NCBI RefSeq assembly: GCF_037975245.1
Contig: NC_092576.1
Span: forward strand, 6,368,001-6,432,000
From: Apostichopus japonicus
Lineage: Eukaryota > Echinodermata > Holothuroidea > Aspidochirotida > Stichopodidae
DNA length: 64,000 nt
Direction: 5' to 3'
Both the position numbers and the translations under genes were made by a program. Positions 1 to 10,700 of the stretch are shown piece by piece. The notes below the pieces were generated by a model, which saw only the letters and a program-made list of their open reading frames with translations, did not search any database and had not been told where the DNA came from. How positions within the stretch are numbered: position 1 is the stretch's first letter; each line of letters opens with the position of its first letter.

Positions 1-1476
1 CATGCATTGGAAGATTTGGGTTGGGTGACGAGCGGATGGCGAAAGAAGTTGAAAGGCAAGGCAGATGACATGGATAGAAAGGCCGAAGAATTTCTAAGGA
101 ATGCGGAACGAGCAAGAAAGATTTCCAAGAACATACAGGACACAGCCGTTTCATTACTTCAAGAGATTCGCGAAAATGCCACTAGGGAAGACCTCTTTCA
201 TACAGAGAGGTCATTGGATTATGAATTTATTAATATTATGGCCAGAGAGCACAACCTCGAAGCTCAGAAAGGTTCCATAATTGCCTATCTTCAAGGCTTG
301 GACAAATCCCAGTCGAAACGATTAACCCAGCTACATGAACATTACACACACTGGAAACAACGCTATACCGAGTTGAAGTTAGCAACGGATTACTTAATTT
401 CGACGAGTAATGAGAGTGCTTTTCCAAAGGCAATCAAAGCTATGTGTGACATCATTGATTACGTCATTCAACAAGGTTCCAATTATTTTGAAGATATTTC
501 GCATGCAACAAACGCGCGCTTGGTTTTCTCACCATCGAAGAGTATGGACTGTTTCGGTGTAGTTCACGTCAAGGCATCCTTAGAATCGCGCGTCAAGTTA
601 AAATTGGTGAACAAGGGTGAAGGTTACGTTTGCAGTATTACGTCATCGACAAATGGCCGTCTATTTGTAAGCGTTTACACTGACCAAAAATCATCAGAAA
701 TTGTAGAAACTGCTATAAATGGCACCGTCACTCAACGCCAGGAATTTCTCGGTACTTCTAAAAGACCAAGAAGAGTTGTGACGTCATTGGTGGGGTCAAA
801 GGTCGTGACCGCATGTTATCGAGCAGAAGTCGGGATATACGATACTGCAGATAGAAGTTATATCAAGGTCAATCTCGACGACCTTAATAAAGGTTGGTCT
901 CCAGAGAATTGGGTCACGTGTTTAGCTGTCGATCATGCGCGTGAGCAGATTCTAGTCGGGAGTGTTCTGCAAAACAAAGAAAATAGAGTACAAGGAATTC
1001 CGACCTTGGAAGTGTTAACCTTTGACCTAGAATACAGTCATGCTTTGGTACTTCCCTGTCCAACAAAAGGGCCGACTGACATATGTGTGGTTGGAGATAG
1101 AATCGTGATATGTGACCTCTGGGGAAAAAGCGTTTATGCCATTGACATGCACGGTAGGCTACAGTATAGGTTTCTTTGTCCAAGAGTCAATAACCACACG
1201 TGTGCACCTCGGAATGTATGTACTGACTTAAAGGGGTATGTCTATATTCTTTGGGAATGTAATGTCTTCGATAAAATGCATAAACTGATTATGCAGTCAA
1301 CAATCGAAGGGCGCCCTCTAACGCTTCGCCAAGTTGACAGCGACGCTAAGAGTGCAACTGTTGCGAGAAATAGTAACGGGGAGATGAAGTTAGTAGTAGC
1401 CACGTACACAAGCAAGCAACTGCATGTTTATAATCTAATGGACTTTGATACCTCGCCAGACGGTGAAACCATCTAA
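1..1476 (+). CDS. TRIM-like protein, 3' part (coiled coil plus NHL-like beta-propeller)
   Basis: The reading frame is open from the first base of the window to a TAA at 1474-1476, so the start lies upstream; about 490 residues are visible. Residues ~10-175 are charged and helical, as in the long coiled coil of TRIM proteins. Residues ~195-480 contain repeated beta-strand blocks such as DRIVICDLWGKSVYAID and PRNVCTDLKGYVYILW, which look like NHL blades of a beta-propeller. RING and B-box zinc fingers are not visible and would be expected in the missing 5' part. TRIM-NHL proteins are usually E3 ubiquitin ligases and/or RNA-binding regulators, and invertebrate deuterostomes have many lineage-specific copies. 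The uninterrupted 1.5-kb frame suggests a single large 3' exon or an intronless gene. Family assignment is fairly sure; the exact orthologue is not assigned. Confidence 0.75.
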   Translation, partial: HALEDLGWVTSGWRKKLKGKADDMDRKAEEFLRNAERARKISKNIQDTAVSLLQEIRENATREDLFHTERSLDYEFINIMAREHNLEAQKGSIIAYLQGLDKSQSKRLTQLHEHYTHWKQRYTELKLATDYLISTSNESAFPKAIKAMCDIIDYVIQQGSNYFEDISHATNARLVFSPSKSMDCFGVVHVKASLESRVKLKLVNKGEGYVCSITSSTNGRLFVSVYTDQKSSEIVETAINGTVTQRQEFLGTSKRPRRVVTSLVGSKVVTACYRAEVGIYDTADRSYIKVNLDDLNKGWSPENWVTCLAVDHAREQILVGSVLQNKENRVQGIPTLEVLTFDLEYSHALVLPCPTKGPTDICVVGDRIVICDLWGKSVYAIDMHGRLQYRFLCPRVNNHTCAPRNVCTDLKGYVYILWECNVFDKMHKLIMQSTIEGRPLTLRQVDSDAKSATVARNSNGEMKLVVATYTSKQLHVYNLMDFDTSPDGETI

Positions 1477-1526
1477 AATATATTCATTTCAAGGGCGCCC
1501 TCTATTATTTGTTGTTATCAAACCTC
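1477..1526 (+). other. Start of 3' UTR / downstream DNA of the TRIM-like gene
   Basis: Short non-coding stretch after the stop codon. It contains GCGCCCTCTA, also present inside the ORF near 1311, and leads directly into the 183-bp tandem repeat. Confidence 0.4.
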
Positions 1527-2086
1527 CATAGATGGGATGTTGCAAGAGATAAGGCATTTCGTACTGAATTATGTTCACCCACTATGTAGCTGACTAAGAT
1601 CATGCGATCGTGTGTGATCATTAGATAGCTCAACAACCTAGAATCTGATCATGTGTAGTAGCCTATCTATTACCCTATCGTATAGATTTTTGATACTCAC
1701 TTGAAGTAACATCGTCATAGATCGGATGTTGCAAGAGATATTCGTACTGAATTATGTTTACCCACTATGTAGCTGACTAAGATCATGCGATCGTGTGTGA
1801 TCATTAGATAGCTCAACAACCTAGAATCTGATCATGTGTAGTAGCCTATCTATTACCCTATCGTATAGATTTTTGATACTCACTTGAAGTAACATCGTCA
1901 TAGATCGGATGTTGCAAGAGATATTCGTACTGAATTATGTTTACCCACTATGTAGCTGACTAAGATCATGCGATCGTGTGTGATCATTAGATAGCTCAAC
2001 AACCTAGAATCTGATCATGTGTAGTAGCCTATCTATTCCACTATCGTATAGATTTGTGATACTCACTTGAAGTAACATCGTCATAA
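1527..2086. repeat. 183-189 bp tandem repeat, 3 copies
   Basis: Copies begin at about 1527, 1716 and 1899, each at CATAGAT(G/C)GGATGTTGC; a stub of a fourth ends near 2086. Copies two and three are almost identical and copy one has a 6-bp insertion. Each unit contains nested short palindromes around GATCATGCGATCGTGTGTGA. The array lies in the 3' UTR or just downstream of the TRIM-like gene. Confidence 0.9.
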
Positions 2087-3385
2087 TCACACGGTTACAA
2101 TCTCGATATAAGGGTAGTGGGGTTGGGAGTGAATCAAGTCATTTGGGGTTGTTTTTTCTTGGTTCCTTGGCTTTATCAAGGGTGAGTTTGCTCAAAAAAG
2201 GACATACTGTGTAAGTGGCTTTGACCAAATTGGCAAAATGAGCTTCTGTCGATTCTTCTTCACTTTTGGGAGGTGAAATATAGCCATATAAATTCCATTT
2301 ATTATAGAAACTTATTTTCCTATCATATCTTTAATAACCTAAAATATTTATTATCATACTTCTTACATTCTCTTGTGGTATTCTGTGCATAATTATCAGT
2401 ATTTTATCAATAAAATTATTTATATTCAATGTGTTTGGCTGTGGTGAACCCTTGTGATGTTATTTCTATTTTTTTGTAAAATCTTGTTGGGTCTATGAAA
2501 CATTTTAATTACCATAATTTTACAACGATCAGTATAGAAATATTATCAAAAGTTAATATTAACATCCGGTGACATTTCGTCAGTATAAAGTAGTCAGGTT
2601 GATTCTTGAGATCTCAACTTACAAACTATATCTTTAGAGACTTGAAATACGTAGTATTTTGGAATTATGTTTGTGCCACTCTATTTATTACGTATGTTTA
2701 TACTTACAAGTATATTCTCAATGTTTTTGGTTGACTCCATAATCTTTATTTATGTCTTGGTAAGATATGCAATAACTTAAACATAAAAGTTGGACATTTT
2801 TATTATAATCGTCCCACCAATATTTTACAGAAGAAATTCCAAACATCCACAATGCTCCCCTGGACATTTTTCCCTCTGACTATTTTCTTTATTTTATTAA
2901 ATAGAATATTTTCCCTCCGACTATTTTTTTTTATTTAATAGAAAATATTTATCTGTCAAAGCATTTACGATACATAACAATTAAAAGAAATGTCTGTTAA
3001 CACAAAAGAACAGTTCTCTTTCCCCTTTTATTTCTTGTATTTCATTCATCCATGTTGTGAAGCAATTACATTTCCTGGTATTCCTACCCCTTTTAAACTA
3101 GGCAAGTTCTCATTTAAAGATGTGATATTTGGTGAGGATAGAATAGTCTACAAAAATTCAGTTCCTTTGCTGTATTTTCCACCACACTCAGGTGTGGAGA
3201 GGAGGGTCACTGTGTGGAGTACAGGAGGAGGAAACGGATACTTGCAGCTTCCCATGAATGGATCCCGGGGTGTATATAACCCCCCCCACGCCGGGCCCCT
3301 CATTTTCAACCCTACCCAAAAGTAGTTATTAGCACAACCTTAATTATAAACCTAATTAAAAGCCTCAGAATGCACCACCATTTCA
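2087..3385. other. AT-rich intergenic DNA between convergent genes
   Basis: No exon is recognised. There is a duplicated TTTTCCCTC(T/C)GACTATTTT motif near 2868 and 2910, and a short C-rich run near 3280. TTTATT at 3027-3032 is AATAAA on the minus strand and could serve as a distal polyadenylation signal for IGHMBP2. Confidence 0.4.
2409..2414 (+). terminator. Candidate polyadenylation signal AATAAA for the TRIM-like gene
   Basis: A canonical AATAAA on the plus strand followed by T-rich and GT-rich sequence (TGTGTTTGGCTGTGG near 2430-2447). If used, the 3' UTR would be ~930 nt and contain the 183-bp array. The region is AT-rich, so chance occurrence is possible. Confidence 0.3.
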
Positions 3386-3865
3386 CATGTAATATTGAAA
3401 TAGTTTCTGGGTAGGATGGCCTCACTGGGCAAACAACATCCTGGATCCTCCCCTCGTTTAGGAGGGTGCTCAATGGGTGCCGGCATGGGTAATGGTGGGT
3501 CGGCATGGGTAAGGGAGGGTGCTCATGGGTAATGGAGGGTGCTCATGGGTGTCAGCATGGGTAATGGTGGGTCAGCGTGGGTAAGGGAGGGTGCCCTCAG
3601 GTGTCGGCATGGATAATGGAGGGTACTCATGGGTAATGGAGGGTGCTCATGGGTGTCAGCATGGGTAATGGTCATGTTTCAGACAGTCATGACCTCAAAG
3701 GGCAAATGCCATCCTGCATCCTCCCCTCACTTAGAAGGGTGCTCTCAGGTGTCGGCATGGGTAATGGAGGGTGCTCATGGGTAATGGAGGGTGCTCATGG
3801 GTAATGGAGGGTGCTCATGGGTGTCAGCATGGGGTAATGGTCATGTCTGAATGTCACAGACGGTC
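3386..3865. repeat. ~20-bp minisatellite in a ~300-bp higher-order duplication
   Basis: The unit GGGTAATGGAGGGTGCTCAT and variants recur from ~3440 to 3835. They sit inside two larger similar blocks, each starting with a CATCCT(G)GATCCTCCCCTC-type segment near 3438 and 3711 and ending in GTCATGACC-type sequence. The array stops only ~10 bp from the IGHMBP2 stop codon, so on the minus strand it probably forms the start of the IGHMBP2 3' UTR. Confidence 0.85.
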
Positions 3866-3876
3866 ATGACCACAGC

Positions 3877-4746
3877 TCACTTCTTTTTACTTTTACGCTG
3901 TCTACTCTTCTCCATATCCGATAGTTTTGTGTTGAGTTTCCGTTGAAGGTTGCCCCTGCGGGCCTCGTCGCTTCTTTTCACATTTTGACGACTGGCTGGA
4001 TCATTTTTCTTGGCTTTGATTGCACTCGCCTTGGCCAACTCTCCGCAACCGTGGACTTCGGGGATGTGATGGGACAGACAGTACCTCTTATTGCAGAATG
4101 GGCAAAGCTGTCCGAGCAAAGACACTTTCTCCTTACACTTTGTAAAGTTGCAGAGTCCATCCTGTCTCTTGGCAAGTCTTATGAGTTTATCTGGATCCGT
4201 CTCATCCGTCCGTTCCAGAGGGTTCTTCTGTTTGGACTTGTCCATTTTTCCCCTCAGCTGGGCCCGGACCCTGGCCGCGTTTTTGTCTTCCTGGATTTTT
4301 TCGCATTGAATTTCGTGAAGGATCAAGTTACCAGGTGGCACCGGTTTATTACAGAAACTGCATTTTCTCTGGTCACTTTTGACCTTTGGTTTCCTGTTTG
4401 TTACAGAAGCATCGACAATTTTCTGCTTGTCTGATTCCTGAGTCTTTGGAGCGACATCATCGGACCTTTCTTCCCTACAGACATTATTTTCAGCATTGTG
4501 CATGTCTGCATTGAGTTCTCCGTTACTAAAGCCTGCAACGTCGAATGAATTGTGTGTGACGACTTCCTCAGGCTTATCGTTGCTAACTGTTACCTCACCT
4601 TCTATTCCTGATTCCACAATGAGACCACGAATGCTGGTTTCTGATTGGTCGATGCTAAGCTCGGTGATTGGCTGCTTACTCACTATTATGAATCGCTCGG
4701 AGCCTTCTCCTCGACTTTCATGGTACAGTTTCATTTCAGTGCAGAG
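3877..4746 (-). CDS. IGHMBP2: IGHMBP2 exon 15, R3H end, CCHC finger and AN1 finger, residues 753-1041
   Basis: The acceptor is CCTTGAAG. It begins [15 protein letters not shown], finishing the R3H domain, then RFIIVSK as in human. An acidic low-complexity linker follows to ~870. A CCHC finger has C881, C884, H896 and C900. The AN1 finger has ligands C951, C956, C967, C970, C975, H978, H984 and C986. A basic tail ends RQRKSKKK before TGA at 3879-3877. Confidence 0.94.
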   Translation of the reverse strand, partial: LCTEMKLYHESRGEGSERFIIVSKQPITELSIDQSETSIRGLIVESGIEGEVTVSNDKPEEVVTHNSFDVAGFSNGELNADMHNAENNVCREERSDDVAPKTQESDKQKIVDASVTNRKPKVKSDQRKCSFCNKPVPPGNLILHEIQCEKIQEDKNAARVRAQLRGKMDKSKQKNPLERTDETDPDKLIRLAKRQDGLCNFTKCKEKVSLLGQLCPFCNKRYCLSHHIPEVHGCGELAKASAIKAKKNDPASRQNVKRSDEARRGNLQRKLNTKLSDMEKSRQRKSKKK

Positions 4747-7700
4747 CTTCAAGGAGAGGGTAAAAAATGTTGAAAGATTATTATGCCGATTAAAATTACT
4801 TTGGTGGATGAGACAAGGAAACCAACTCTACGAACAGAACTACGAGTGATTTGAGTCTAATAATCGATTAAGAAATATAAAACTGTCCCATGCTGCCATA
4901 TTTAGAGGCTTCAAACAGTGTATTCTCTAAGCAGGAGAAAATAACAGGTAGAGTTCGAGTGTTTGATACATGACAGAGTATTCACTATATGATACTGCGA
5001 GGGGAGGGGTCTGTGCCCTAGACCCCCCAAATATATGTTTGTACCTCCCAAGAGAGTTGTCTGGGAAATGTTTTATCTCTTCTTGTTTTCTAAATAGGTT
5101 CAAGCAGTGCCCTGTCTGCCACCCCCCCCCTACAAAGGCATGATTCCCCAACACCCCAAAAAAAAGGGTAAAAAAGAAGTCCAGCTACACCCCTGGTGTC
5201 TTGGGATGAGTCGGGCAAGGGCATCTGTGCAGGATGAAGTCCTTTTTGGAAAAGTTATATACTCACTCCCCATCTTCTCTTTCTCAATCTGTGATTGTCA
5301 GTGGCATGTCAAGACTATTCTTAAACTGACCCTCAAGTCCCAATCCCTCCTCCCCCTCTCCCTTAGACCATCAATCATCTGATGCTTCTGACAGACTGCC
5401 AACTTGGGTAGGGCAAGTGTAACTAGGAGTCGCAAAGGCCAGCAAAGGACACCATAATTGGTCTGATTTTATCTTGAATACTTTGTTGTATACTTTTGTG
5501 AATAAACAAAATAACCCAAACTGTATACAGACAAGGTACCTAAATGTCAACACAAAAGGACTTTTTAACCCTTCCCCGCCACTTATGCCCTGCTCTCACA
5601 ACCATAGATACACCCTTGGTTCAACTCACGTCATGAATCACATAACGATCCTTTGAACTCAGGCTGGATGGAAACCTCCATGTTTTCCGTCCTGGATCTC
5701 CAACGAAATCTTTCAGATCCTGCTGGAACTGGCCGTGAATAATCTCGGTCTCCTTTGTCCTGTCTTCTGGTGGAAGTCTTGATTTATTCTGAGGCAGACC
5801 TGTCTGATGAGGCTTAGAAGCTAGCTTCTTAACCTTCACCTTTGACCCTGACCCTTTGACCCCTCCTTCCCCTTTGCTCTTTCTCTGAGCGGCTACATTT
5901 TGATTTGTGACCAGATGATCTGGGAGAGGATGGCTGGCAGAGATATCATCCACTTCTGTTTGGATAAAGTGTAAACAATTAGGTCAAGAAAACAAAATTA
6001 CTAAGAGGTAAGTAACAGACTGAGGAACAAAATCACACTATTTGAACAAAAAATTGTCAAGATATAATTTAATTCTTGGTGTTTCTTTTCCAAAAAAATA
6101 AAGTATAGTCAATTTTATGATATATATTTATTCTTTTTTTTTATTGGGGGGGGGGGAGGGGTAGAGGCGGTGTTTAATCTACTCATACATATCCTATTGC
6201 CATCCTTGCTGGGAAAATAGGTTAGCAATACATTCCTTGAATTTGAAAAAGCATATATGCATATAGGCACTAGCATTAGACAACACTAGTTCAAACTGTG
6301 GTAGGTCAAAAGTGAGGCAAATGCTTATCTAAGGTCAACAATTCATAATTTTAATATCTCAAGTTGTCTTTCAAATATTATAAATCAAATTCAAATGAAG
6401 TTACAACTTCAAAGCCATTCGGTCATTCCAAAATGCATATGCGGCTGCCTTGTGTCATAAAATTTCTGTTGCCTTGGTTATTAATGAGATGCAGTTTAAT
6501 AATATATTCTACCCCTCTCACCACATCTCTCATTGGTCCACAATTGTACTTGTATGTTAGCATAGTTGCCTGTACTTCTACTCACATGCTTAGAGTTGAA
6601 CATGTACTCATGTCATTTTCAAAACTAGATAGACATTAGTCCAAACTAGAGTACCTGCAATCACGCTTAGAGCCTTGTACTGGTAATAGTACTCATAATA
6701 ATGTGAAGCTATTTGTACTAATACTCATGGGGTTGCATTCATACTCATGAGTTGCACTCATACTGATGTGTTGCATTCATACTTGTGCAGTTGTACTCAT
6801 ACTAATGCTGATGCATTCATACTTGTGGGATTGTATTTATACTTGTGGGGTTGCATTCATACTAATGCAGTTGCGTTCATGCTCACAGGGTTGAAATCAT
6901 ACTCGTGGGGTCGTACTCGCACAACGATTCTGCGTCTTACCTTGTGTGTATTGAAACCCACTGTGGACTTCGCCGTGGTTATTCATATAAGTAACTAGGT
7001 CCTTTAAGAAAGGATGGTGGCTCACTGTCTGGGAATCACATACCAAACAGAGATGACGTCGGGCTCTTGTAACGGCTACATTCATCCTACGATCCTCCGC
7101 TAGGAATCCAACCTCTCCTAAAAAGAAGAACAAAAAGACCACCAGTTAAAGAGGATTTTGAAAACAATCACTGGCAAGAAAATCAATGTGCTGGTTAGCT
7201 CTCAGCATATAAATCCTCACCAACTGTTACAAATATCATCTTCAACTTTTACTTGTTCATAAAAAGTGGACTTACAATATTACATAACGCTATTTTTTAA
7301 ACCAACTCAACACCTCCCACCTCCCCTCCCCACAACCCCACTCCCTTTTTCTGTCTTTCTTCCTCTTTGTCACACTTGTAATTAAAATCTTTTCCTTGGA
7401 ATTAAATCCAATCTGTGATATTAGTTTTTTTAACAATGCACCCAAATGCCGACGTGACATCTGCAAGATATTTTGAGCAAGTCTACGGAGTAGGAATAGG
7501 AATCACACGTGAAGAACTTCTAGTGCACTTAAAATGACCGATGGAAAATAATGCTTGTTAATAGCTGAGGTAAGAAACGTGAGAATAGTAAAGTGCCCCT
7601 CCCGACCCCTTGCCCCACCCCCACACCATAATTCAAAATGTAGGATTATAAAGTGTTATGAAAAGTGAGTCACTTTTTCCTTGTGACAGACTTGTGATGT

Positions 7701-10700
7701 GTTTTTGTTTCAATCACTGACAAACTTCCATCCATACAACTGGATTGTTGACAGAGTAACCATGGCAACAAGGGCAACATTACCTCGACTGTTAGAACGG
7801 ACCAATGACATAACGACCGCCTCTTTCTCTCGTCCTTGGAATCCATCCACAGATTTTATCTCCACGCCTGGGTAAGTACCTGACACACGCTGCCTGAGAA
7901 GTTGCACCTGGATTGGGGATAATAATACAAAAAGGTTGGTTGTGACTTTAAAGCTAAATCATTAAACCTAACTCTTTAAACCTAAATCTTTAACTCTTAC
8001 CAATCATTGATAACAAGGTAAAATTTGACAGCAACTGCCGGGCCACTATGGTCAAGTTATTGTAGGTGTCCTAGTGACCACCATTAAACTTGTGTTCATT
8101 GATCGGACTTCTCATATTACGCTAAATGCCAAGCGTAGGAGAGAAACAAATTTATCTATAACTAACATTCTGTACATATGTTTCTCACATTGGAAAGAAA
8201 AAATTGCCTTGGTGTCTCTTCAAATTCCATTTTTGGTGTCAGGTACCTTAGCTATGAATTTGAACAGTAAACTTAATAGTGAATTTGTTATGGTTATTGT
8301 TGTTATTGTTATTTCTGATTTGCGAATATTTTGGTTCTCATTTTCTAATGGTTTCAAAACGGTTTCATTCACTAGGGTTGCATTGCAGCAATGAATGGGA
8401 TGTAGGGGGGTGGGGGGGGGGGGGGGGGTAATCTCCCGACGTATATGAAAAGTGGCCAGTCATTGAGGTACACTCTCGTCTGTCAGGTGGGGACACAGAT
8501 TGGTGGTCTCCAGAGTTGCAATCGATGGGACAATAAAACCTTTGTGATATCTCCCATCAAGTGGAATATGATTTGACTTCGCTGCTTAGGTCATGCCATT
8601 TACACCTATCCCATAGACCAATAATAATGGTTAGGTTTGTGTCTCCTTTAAGTTTTCTAGTATCATGACCGCAGATTTACCTGTAGGTTATAAGGTGTGA
8701 TGACAGCTATGTCTTCAGGCCTCACTCCTGACTCAATTAACCTCTCAATGTGTAACACCACCAAGTTTGCCTCACCTAAATAAATCAAACAGAGGGGTTA
8801 GGAAAACTTCCTTAAACTCAAAGCAACAAAGCTGTGTTTCCCTATTAAAGTCATTCAGTTACAAAGTTACAGTATCTTCCTTATGATACCTCAACAACAC
8901 CCCTCTCAACACCAATTCCACCCCTCTCTGCCCTTCCCACGATTTTTATTTTGGAGGGCTGAAAATTGGAGTAATTCTCGGTAGGTTTGGTAAAATTGCC
9001 GAAAACACACAAAAACAGCAGCTATAATGACAATAGTAACATCATCACAAATTTTACGAGTCATATTAGACTTGAACTATCTACTACTAATGAGAGAGGG
9101 CAACTTAAAGATATTTTTGACAGAAACAATATGGCATTTGTTATTTGTTTTAATATGCAATAGAATATCAGCATGGTAACGAGAAGCTGTTGAAATACAC
9201 ACGTTACTTATTAAAATCCATTTTGCTGTGAATCCTATTGTGGTGATTCCTATGTATTTGTGGTGATTCCTATGTATTTGTGGTGATTCCTATGTATATG
9301 TAGTGAATCATATGTATTTGTGGTGAATACTATGTATTTGTGGTAAAGTGTTTGTATTTAAGGTGAAACCCATGTCTTTGTGGTGAATCCTATATATTTG
9401 TGTTACATATGTTTGTACACTATAACTATATAATAAAGAGCCAATTCCCTACTTTCAGTCCATTACAATGTGCCTACAACATCTGTTACATGTATCTAAT
9501 TATATCAAGAATATATAAATATATACTAAAAACACAAAACTAGATTAAACTTCCTTTTAGGTCCTTAACCTACAATATCATATATTTTATATTTTGTTCT
9601 CTTTTTTGGCAGAATATTTTTCTATTTTTCAGACTTTGGTGTCCTACCTTCATTTCCTTTTGAAGCCTCCTCTTCCAGTTCCAATTCCGAGTAGCCACAC
9701 CCAACCGTATCAATTAAAAGCAAGGGTAACGAAGTTATGTCATTTTCTTCCACTCCTTTCAGATCACTGCGGAGAAAAAAAAAACATTATCAAAGTCCCA
9801 TAAGATTTACCTCCAAATTCAAATGTTATTTCATGATTATTTTCAAGGATTTGCTTCAACGAAAGATGCACCCTCGTGCAACTATTTATTATCACCTAAA
9901 ATGAACCCTGAGAGTGAATTCTCTCAACTAAATGCTTCAACTAAATTGTCTGGATATCCCTGGAAATGAGTGTCGAGGTGGATATCACCGGACATGTCCT
10001 CTATTTGCTATCTTACATGAGTAACAAGGTGGATTTGCAAAGAGATAAGATTTTAGGTATTAAAATACTGACTGAAATATGAAATAAGATACAGTGGAGA
10101 ATCGTTCTCAGTGGTGATTTAGCCATTTCAATTGGAATTATTGTTTTGACAGTATATGTAACATTGAGCTTTTAAATTCAAATCTTTATCATTTTCAAGT
10201 AGGAACCCCTTAAATTAATATTCCCCACAAGTGGGAAGGGGAATGTTCAACTTAGATTCCTTTCCCAGGCATCAACAAATTGCCCTCCTTTCATCAGCTA
10301 TAACATTGTAAACCTGTGGTTTCAATGCCCAGTATGTTCAAATGTAATATGTGTGTTGCGCGTGTATCCCGTAAACCTAGCCAGAACTAAGCCAGTATGT
10401 TCAAATGTGATATGTGTGTTGCGCGTGTATCCCGTAAACCTAGCCAGAACTAAGCCAGTATGTTCAAATGTGATATGTGTGTTGTGTGTGTATCATGTAA
10501 ACCAAAACAGAACTAAGCCAGTATGTTGGAATGTGATATGTGCTTGTGTGTGTACCACGTAAACATAGCCAGAACTAAGCCAGTATGTTCAAATGTGATA
10601 TGTGATTGTGTGTGCATCATGTAAACCTAGCCAGAACTAAGCCAGTATGTTCAAATGTGATATGTATGTTGTGTGTGTATCACGTAAACCTAGCCAGAAC

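Noticed and set aside
3943-4434. 163-residue plus-strand open frame
   Set aside because: It lies antisense to IGHMBP2 exon 15, whose minus-strand frame has clear R3H and AN1 motifs; the plus frame has none.
5181-5196. hAT-like terminus CCAGCTACACCCCTGG in intron 14
   Set aside because: No opposite end or 8-bp direct repeat was found, so it was not called as an element.
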